Below, one piece after another: positions 59,093 through 64,000 of a stretch of 64,000 nt of DNA. The DNA lies in NCBI GenBank assembly GCA_965205535.1, contig CBDBHH010000005.1:2604001-2668000 (forward strand), in the 5' to 3' direction. The notes under the pieces were generated by a model, which saw nothing but the letters and a program-made list of their open reading frames with translations, did no database searches and was not told the origin of the DNA. The stretch's first letter is position 1; each line of letters opens with the position of its first letter. A program made the position numbers and the translations under genes. Origin of the DNA: UBA8079 sp965205535 (GTDB lineage Bacteria > Pseudomonadota > Alphaproteobacteria > UBA6615).

Positions 59093-60016
59093 ATGGAATT
59101 TCTCGCGGATCTCGACTGGACCCGGTACTGGTTCATGTTCCCCATATCGATGGGGGTCGCGACGACGGCGATGCTCAGCGGTATTGGAGGTGCGGCGCTG
59201 TTCGCTCCGATCTTCCTGATCATATTTCCGCTCCTCGGCTCGGAATATGTGTTGGCCGGTACGGCAGCCGCGATCGGAACGGCCCTGATGACCGAGGTGT
59301 TTGGCTTTTCGTCCGGCTTCGTTGGTTACTACCGCAAGAAACTCATCCATTTCCAAAGCGCCTTTCCGTTCCTCATGGTGGCCGTGCCCGTCGCCATCGT
59401 CGGCGCCCTCATGCTGGCCTTTCTCGAAGAGCAGGAAGGGTTGCTGAAGGCCGCATATGCGTTGCTGATGCTGGTGCTGGCGCCCATTATTTTCCGCCAT
59501 CATCCGCCGCAGGAGATGGTGACGGAGGACGCCGAAAAATTTGACGGCTCGGGACGCGAGCCGGTCAGTGTCACGGCCGCAGACGGTCAGGTCTACAACT
59601 TCAAGAAGCCCAAGCAGGGCGTCGATGGTGCCGCGACCACGGGTATCGGGGCGTTCCTGACCGGGTTGCTCGGGGTGGGAATCGGCGAAGTCATCATGCC
59701 GCAGCTGGTCAAGCGCAACCACGTGCCCGTGCCTGTCGCGGCGGCGACGTCCGTGTTCACCGTGATCGTCGTGATTGCCGCGGCTTCATTTACCCAGGTC
59801 TCCGCACTGATCGCAGCCGGTGGTGCGAATGCCATACCCTGGAATCTGGTTGCCTATACAATCCCCGGTGTGATCATCGGTGGCCAGATCGGGCCGCGCC
59901 TGCAGGGCAAGGTAACCCAGCGGACGATGGAGAAAACCATCGCGACCCTGTTTGCGATCATCGGCCTGGCCATGGGTTTCATCGCGCTGCGTGAACTCGG
60001 TGTATTTGGCGCCTAG
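59093..60016 (+). CDS. Sulfite exporter TauE/SafE family permease
   Basis: A 307-residue polytopic protein with about eight helices. The first-half motif MLSGIGGAALFAPIFLII and the second-half GVGIGEVIMPQLVKRNHVPVPVAAATSVFTVIVV are the family's internally repeated pattern. A cytosolic loop (about residues 150-180) between the halves is long and contains QVYNFKKPKQGVDGAAT. I place the start at the ATG 59093, 9 bases after AGGGA; an in-frame TTG at 59072 is less likely. It exports a sulfur-containing or carboxylic anion; the substrate is unknown. Confidence 0.9.
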   Translation: MEFLADLDWTRYWFMFPISMGVATTAMLSGIGGAALFAPIFLIIFPLLGSEYVLAGTAAAIGTALMTEVFGFSSGFVGYYRKKLIHFQSAFPFLMVAVPVAIVGALMLAFLEEQEGLLKAAYALLMLVLAPIIFRHHPPQEMVTEDAEKFDGSGREPVSVTAADGQVYNFKKPKQGVDGAATTGIGAFLTGLLGVGIGEVIMPQLVKRNHVPVPVAAATSVFTVIVVIAAASFTQVSALIAAGGANAIPWNLVAYTIPGVIIGGQIGPRLQGKVTQRTMEKTIATLFAIIGLAMGFIALRELGVFGA

Positions 60017-60033
60017 CCGGAAGCTTCGTCGCA

Positions 60034-60768
60034 ATGTCGCTTGGTCTGTCAGATAACCGTAACCGTCTCCGCAGGCGGCGCCAGGTTTTTGGTTTTATTT
60101 TTCGATGGGGGTTGGTTCTGGCCGTCGGGCTCGGCGTCGGCTTGTGGGCCAAGAACATCGGGACCGAAGTCGCCAACCAGGAAGTTCGCGTGCTGGAAGG
60201 CCGCCTGTCGGAAATCACGACGGAGAGTGCGACCCTACGCTCCGAGATTGCCGGACTTAAGGCCGCACTTCATTCAGAACGCGATCGTGTCGATGAATGG
60301 CGAAAACGCTACAAAGCGGATGTTCCCAATCCGCAAGAGGCCGAGATTCTCGCCGCGGCGCGCCATCGTATCGCCGAAGGTATCAGCACGGACCGGTTGA
60401 CGGCGGTGGTCGGACTGACACGCGATGATGTTGCGTGCGAACCGCTGGCCAGCACCAAACGGTTCATCGTGAACAACGAAATTCAAAGCGGTGCGAATGG
60501 TTCGGTGTCGTTCGCCAACGGGGCGATCACAATTACGGCACGCGGTGAAGCTGCACGCAATGCGGCCGGGCAGCCGGTCGGCTGGTTTGACCCGGCCAAG
60601 CCGGTTGTTGCCACTTTCAGTCATTTGGGCGGCGAGACGTTTCAAGCGGAAGGCGCATTGCCACTTCATCACGCTGTCGCGGTAGGCGATACGGAGTATA
60701 GATTTAGCCTGGTTTCAGGCGCGCGGGCCTTTGTTCAGGTAACCGGCGAGGTCTGTCCGTTTCCCTAG
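60034..60768 (+). CDS. Membrane-anchored coiled-coil protein of unknown function
   Basis: A 244-residue protein. A strongly basic N-terminus (RNRLRRRRQ) is followed by one transmembrane helix (about 19-39) and a predicted coiled coil (about 48-85, heptads in VRVLEGRLSEITTESATLRSEIAGLKAALHSER, shown in part). The C-terminal domain (about 100-244) contains two cysteines and may be a periplasmic beta-rich domain (ITITARGEAARNAAG, FAVQVTGEVC-like ending). The inside-positive rule puts the C-terminus in the periplasm. I do not recognise the family. It starts 18 bp after the TauE-type gene and is probably co-transcribed with it. Confidence 0.65.
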   Translation: MSLGLSDNRNRLRRRRQVFGFIFRWGLVLAVGLGVGLWAKNIGTEVANQEVRVLEGRLSEITTESATLRSEIAGLKAALHSERDRVDEWRKRYKADVPNPQEAEILAAARHRIAEGISTDRLTAVVGLTRDDVACEPLASTKRFIVNNEIQSGANGSVSFANGAITITARGEAARNAAGQPVGWFDPAKPVVATFSHLGGETFQAEGALPLHHAVAVGDTEYRFSLVSGARAFVQVTGEVCPFP

Positions 60769-61104
60769 AACGAAACGTTCAAAATCATGTGTTTGGCGGC
60801 GGTATTTTGCGCGTAATTCGCGTATGGTCCGCCCCGATCCATGAATCATATGGCGATCGGACGATAGGTTATCGGCCAGACAGTTGGTTTCCCGCTTGAA
60901 ACGGTCGAGCCAATTGCCTAAATCGGTCGGCAATCGGCATGTAGGGACCCTGGAACGTCCCTGCGCGCAACAAGAATGCCGGACATGGAACGGCAACGGC
61001 GAGTCCATCGGCCCTCGGGCCCAATATCAAACTCGTCGCCTGCATGTCGTTCGAATTGTCCGAAGACAGTCATCCGGCTGTCTGCTGTGGAGGGAAGAAT
61101 CGAC
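60769..61104. other. 336-bp intergenic region upstream of the ABC exporter genes
   Basis: No coding frame with a credible ribosome site is seen. It includes two weak inverted repeats: 6-bp arms at 60943-60948 and 60957-60962, and 9-bp arms with one mismatch around 60911-60938. It must carry the promoter of the ABC operon, but I cannot place -35/-10 boxes with confidence. Confidence 0.4.
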
Positions 61105-62097
61105 GTGACGACATTGCTCGATATTCAGGGGCTGACAAAGAATTACGGCCCCATCACCGCCGTCGACGACGTTTCGTTTTCGGTCGACCAGGGTGAAGTG
61201 CTCGGATTTATCGGCCCGAACGGTTCGGGGAAATCCACCACGATGAAAATCGTGACCGGATTTCTGACACCGACATCGGGGACCGTAGAAGTGGCTGGCC
61301 GTGATGTGACGCGCTATCCGCTGGAGATCAAACGCCGGATCGGTTACCTGCCCGAGGGTGCACCGCTCTATGGCGATATGACGCCGATCTCGCTTTTGAA
61401 CTTCGTGTGCAAGGTGCGTCGGCTTTCGAAGGAAGAGACGAAGCGCGGGATCGAGCATGCGGTGGATAAACTGCATATCGCGAACGTGCTGTATCAGCCG
61501 ATCGAAACCCTCTCCAAGGGCTATAAGCGCCGTGTCGGCCTGGCGCAGGCGATCGTTCACGAACCCGACCTGTTGATCCTTGATGAGCCAACGGATGGGC
61601 TCGACCCGAACCAGAAGCATGAGGTTCGCGAGCTTCTGAAGGAGATGTCCGGCAAGAAGGCCGTGATCATTTCAACGCACATCCTGGAAGAAGTGGAGGC
61701 CGTTTGCTCGCGGGCGATTGTCATTGCCAAGGGCAGGATGGTGGCCGATGCGGATCCGCTGTCGCTTCAGTCGCGCTCGCGTCTGCACAACGCCGTCGGT
61801 ATCCGGCTTCCCGCGGCCGGCGCACGGGCCTGTATCGAGATGCTCGATGGCCTGGGATGCGTGCAACAGGTGCGCACCACGGTCGAAACAGATTCGATGG
61901 TGGAGTTGTTGGCGTTGTCTGCAGACAATTCGGAGATTCTCGGATCAGTGCACAAGGCAATCGACGAGAAGGGCATTCAGGTGGACGAAATCTATGTGGA
62001 ACGTGGCCGTCTCGAAGATGTGTTCCGCGATCTGACTTTTGCCGTCGAGGGTCTGCAACAGGATCCCGACGCAAACCCGGAGGCGTCCAATGCTTAA
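61105..62097 (+). CDS. ABC transporter ATP-binding protein (ABC-2 type, GldA/CcmA-like)
   Basis: A 330-residue ATPase. Walker A is IGPNGSGKSTTMK (about 41-53), the Q-loop is in IGYLPEGAPLYGDMT, the signature is LSKGYKRRVGLAQAI (about 135-149), Walker B is LLILDEPTDGLDP (about 155-167), and the switch His is in IISTHILEEVEA. A C-terminal extension (about 230-330) is typical of GldA/drug-export ATPases. The start is GTG at 61105, 8 bases after a GGAGGGAAG site; an upstream ATG at 60976 encodes an unrelated basic leader. It overlaps the permease by 8 bp. The exported substrate is unknown. Confidence 0.93.
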   Translation: MTTLLDIQGLTKNYGPITAVDDVSFSVDQGEVLGFIGPNGSGKSTTMKIVTGFLTPTSGTVEVAGRDVTRYPLEIKRRIGYLPEGAPLYGDMTPISLLNFVCKVRRLSKEETKRGIEHAVDKLHIANVLYQPIETLSKGYKRRVGLAQAIVHEPDLLILDEPTDGLDPNQKHEVRELLKEMSGKKAVIISTHILEEVEAVCSRAIVIAKGRMVADADPLSLQSRSRLHNAVGIRLPAAGARACIEMLDGLGCVQQVRTTVETDSMVELLALSADNSEILGSVHKAIDEKGIQVDEIYVERGRLEDVFRDLTFAVEGLQQDPDANPEASNA

Positions 62098-62824
62098 TGT
62101 CTGGATTGTGGCACGCCGCGAGTTGTCGGCTTATTTCACCTCGCCACTGGCTTATGTGTTCATCGTGATTTTCCTGGCTCTGGCCGGTGGCCTTACGTTC
62201 TTCTTCGGGCAGTGGCTGGAGCGCGGGCAGGCGGACCTGCAGGTCTTCTTTATCTATCATCCGTATCTGTATCTGTTTTTGATTCCCGCTGTGGGCATGC
62301 GCCTCTGGGCCGAAGAACGGAAGTCCGGCACGATAGAATTTCTGCTGACATTGCCCGTCACCACAGGACAGATCGTGATTGGCAAGTTTCTGGCCGCCTG
62401 GGTCTTCGCCGGTATCGCGCTGGCGCTGACATTTCCGATGTGGATCACGGTGAATATGCTGGGCCAACCGGACAACGGCATAATCCTGGCGGCCTATATT
62501 GGCAGCTGGTTGATGGCGGGCGGCTTCCTTGCCCTGAGCGCTTGCGTCTCCGCGATGACCAAAAATCAGGTGATTGCATTCGTGCTCGCGTCCGCCCTCT
62601 GTTTCATCTTCATGATGAGCGGCGTTGAGATCATCCAGTCCTTCTTCCGGGCATGGACGCCGCAGACCTTTGTGGAATCAGTCTCCGAGCTCAGCTTCCT
62701 GACCAATTTCAGCGAAGTCTCCCAGGGCGTTATTGATGTTCGCGATCTCGTCTTCTTCCTTTCCGTTATTGGCATAGCCCTGTTTGTTAATACGGCAATT
62801 GTCGAAGCCAAGAAGGGGGTTTGA
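62090..62824 (+). CDS. ABC-2 type transporter permease (GldF-like)
   Basis: A 244-residue membrane protein with six predicted helices. The N-terminal VWIVARRELSAYFTSPLAYVFIVIFLALAGG (shown by its ends) and the following ALALTFPMWITVNMLGQPDNG region match the GldF/ABC-2 permease family. The ATG at 62090 overlaps the ATPase gene by 8 bp and has a CCGGAGG ribosome site inside it, showing translational coupling. With the ATPase and the GldG-like protein it forms an exporter similar in layout to gliding-motility Gld systems, but gliding genes are not otherwise seen. Confidence 0.92.
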   Translation: MLNVWIVARRELSAYFTSPLAYVFIVIFLALAGGLTFFFGQWLERGQADLQVFFIYHPYLYLFLIPAVGMRLWAEERKSGTIEFLLTLPVTTGQIVIGKFLAAWVFAGIALALTFPMWITVNMLGQPDNGIILAAYIGSWLMAGGFLALSACVSAMTKNQVIAFVLASALCFIFMMSGVEIIQSFFRAWTPQTFVESVSELSFLTNFSEVSQGVIDVRDLVFFLSVIGIALFVNTAIVEAKKGV

Positions 62825-62826
62825 CG

Positions 62827-64000
62827 ATGTTGGATCGCATTCGTAACGCGGACCGGCAGGTCCTGGCATGGGGCACGATCGGCCTCGCCATGATCTTTTT
62901 CCTGGCGCTTAACGCGCTGTCCAACGCGGTTTTGACAAGCACGCGCCTGGATCTGACAGAGGACCAGCTGTTTACGCTCTCCGACGGGACCCGAGAGATA
63001 CTCGAGACCCTGGAGGAGCCGATTGACCTGCGTTTCTACTACTCGGAGCGTTTCGACGAAATCGGCCCGAATATCGCGCGCCATTCGGACCGCGTCCGGG
63101 AGCTTCTCGACGAGTATGCGCGTCTGTCGAACGGTATGGTTCGGATCGAAGAGTTTGATCCGCAACCATTCTCCACGGAAGAGGATTTGGCGGTCAGTGA
63201 CGGCCTGCAGGGATTGCCGTTTGATCAATCCGGCGCGCGGGCCTATTTCGGCGTGTCCGGCACCAACTCAACGGACGATTCCGATGCGCTGGGTTATCTG
63301 GCACCGGAGCGCAGCCCGTTTCTTGAATATGATCTGACCCGGCTGATTGCCAATCTGGCCGAACCCGAAAAGCCGGTGGTTGCACTGCTGAGCGACCTGC
63401 CGTTGCAGGGGACCCAGTTCGATAATTTCACCCCGTGGCTTATCGTCGACGGAATGCGTCAGTTCTTCGATGTGAAGTTCCTTGACAAGGACTCCACGGA
63501 GTTGCCGGAGGATACCGAGGTCCTGGTCATCGCTGGTGCGCACACAATCAAGGACGACCTGCTCTACGAGATGGATCAGTTCGCGGTAAATGGCGGACAG
63601 GTCCTGGCGTTCGCCGATCCGCTTGCAGAATCCATGGCGCTTCTGGGGCCGACGGCCGGTCAGTTGCCGCCGCCGGGCGTGGGCCAGGCGGCAATCGAGC
63701 CACTCCTGAATGCCTGGGGCGTGACCGTCGTGCGTGGTGAATTCGTCGCGAACCTCGATGATGCCGTCCGTGTCGGTTTCCCGAATCCCGAAACGGGACA
63801 GCAGGTAGCCGTCGATTATGTCGCATGGCTAACGCTCCAGGGTGATCGCTTCGCGAAAGACGATGCGGTTTCGGCGCAGCTACAGCGTATTGTCGTGAGC
63901 ACCGCGGGTGCGTTCATGTCGGCCGAAGGCGCGGATACCACGCTTGATCCGCTTATCTTCACCACCCCGACGTCAGATCTGATGAGCGCGTTTGAAATTG
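62827..64000 (+). CDS. GldG-like ABC transporter auxiliary protein (partial, runs off the window)
   Basis: The frame starts at the ATG 62827 and stays open to the window's end, giving 391 codons. An N-terminal transmembrane helix (about 15-36, GTIGLAMIFFLALNALSNAV) is followed by the periplasmic DUF4350/GldG-type region. DLTEDQLFTLSDGTREILETLEEPIDLRFYYSE is its typical opening, shown in part, and KPVVALLSDLPLQG and LVIAGAHTIKDDLLYEMDQF are the Rossmann-like core. The protein is probably a substrate-handling partner of the ABC exporter. It begins 2 bp after the permease stop. Confidence 0.88.
   Translation, partial: MLDRIRNADRQVLAWGTIGLAMIFFLALNALSNAVLTSTRLDLTEDQLFTLSDGTREILETLEEPIDLRFYYSERFDEIGPNIARHSDRVRELLDEYARLSNGMVRIEEFDPQPFSTEEDLAVSDGLQGLPFDQSGARAYFGVSGTNSTDDSDALGYLAPERSPFLEYDLTRLIANLAEPEKPVVALLSDLPLQGTQFDNFTPWLIVDGMRQFFDVKFLDKDSTELPEDTEVLVIAGAHTIKDDLLYEMDQFAVNGGQVLAFADPLAESMALLGPTAGQLPPPGVGQAAIEPLLNAWGVTVVRGEFVANLDDAVRVGFPNPETGQQVAVDYVAWLTLQGDRFAKDDAVSAQLQRIVVSTAGAFMSAEGADTTLDPLIFTTPTSDLMSAFEI

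Noticed and set aside
1..64000. CRISPR arrays, tRNA/rRNA genes, insertion sequences, prophage, riboswitches
   Set aside because: I saw no regularly spaced repeats, no tRNA- or rRNA-like segments, no transposase or integrase frames and no recognisable riboswitch leaders. A covariance search with tRNAscan or Infernal would be needed to exclude small RNAs.

Overview
The window is GC-rich, gene-dense DNA of alphaproteobacterial character. The gene mix points to a heterotrophic, probably marine or soil, Rhodospirillales- or Rhodobacterales-like organism: two TRAP transport systems, many SDR oxidoreductases, IclR/LysR/GntR regulators each beside a small catabolic cluster, CaiB-type CoA transferase, BKACE, fumarylacetoacetase-fold enzymes and AmtB/GlnK. 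The taxon is inferred from family content only. I see no rRNA, tRNA, CRISPR array, insertion sequence or phage gene. The content is ordinary chromosomal accessory metabolism, with a few decayed or frameshifted genes.

Layout, left to right. 1-2871: the end of a hydantoinase-B-type gene, a serine hydrolase and two tandem SDR paralogues, all on +. 2882-8143 (-): GFA-family protein, DUF899 protein behind a 40-bp palindrome, TauE-type permease, a frameshifted small secreted protein, an SDR and two LysR regulators. 8279-14284 (+): a luciferase-like flavin monooxygenase with its own terminator, then an operon of Gfo/Idh/MocA dehydrogenase, GMC oxidoreductase and a second Gfo/Idh/MocA, followed by an IclR regulator. 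14291-17988 (-): methyltransferase, metallophosphoesterase, small Rieske protein, small secreted protein and CoA transferase. 18213-23934: RutE-like nitroreductase, an IclR regulator divergent from a beta-hydroxyacid dehydrogenase across a nested palindromic operator, glnK/amtB, and glycerate kinase.

24004-33005 is the most interesting catabolic block. It holds a deiodinase-like thioredoxin-fold protein, an SDR, two cyclase-family hydrolases, a HisD/HpsN-like dehydrogenase and a TRAP transporter whose binding protein lies on the strand opposite its two membrane subunits. 33112-36881 has an orphan molybdo-hydroxylase FeS/FAD subunit pair without a catalytic subunit, OsmC, a GST and a MetE-like protein. 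37209-45296 is a second TRAP locus controlled by a GntR regulator. Its + strand continues through polysaccharide deacetylase-like, hydroxyacid dehydrogenase and MhpD-like genes into a secreted trypsin-like protease whose signal peptide appears to need a non-standard start, then a nitroreductase.

45360-48985 (-): SMP-30 lactonase with BKACE, a GNAT protein, and a DapA-family gene with a large in-frame internal deletion. 49081-58872: amidohydrolase, FAH-family protein, acyl-CoA dehydrogenase, metallo-beta-lactamase-fold hydrolase with a histidine tail, GST, acyl-CoA synthetase, SDR, a frameshifted alpha/beta hydrolase and another SDR. 59093-64000: TauE-type permease, a membrane-anchored coiled-coil protein, and an ABC exporter (ATPase, permease, GldG-like auxiliary) running off the right edge.

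Taken together, the window is a string of small uptake-and-oxidation modules for organic acids, esters or amides, lactones and CoA-activated acids, most with a local regulator. Substrates cannot be read from sequence alone.
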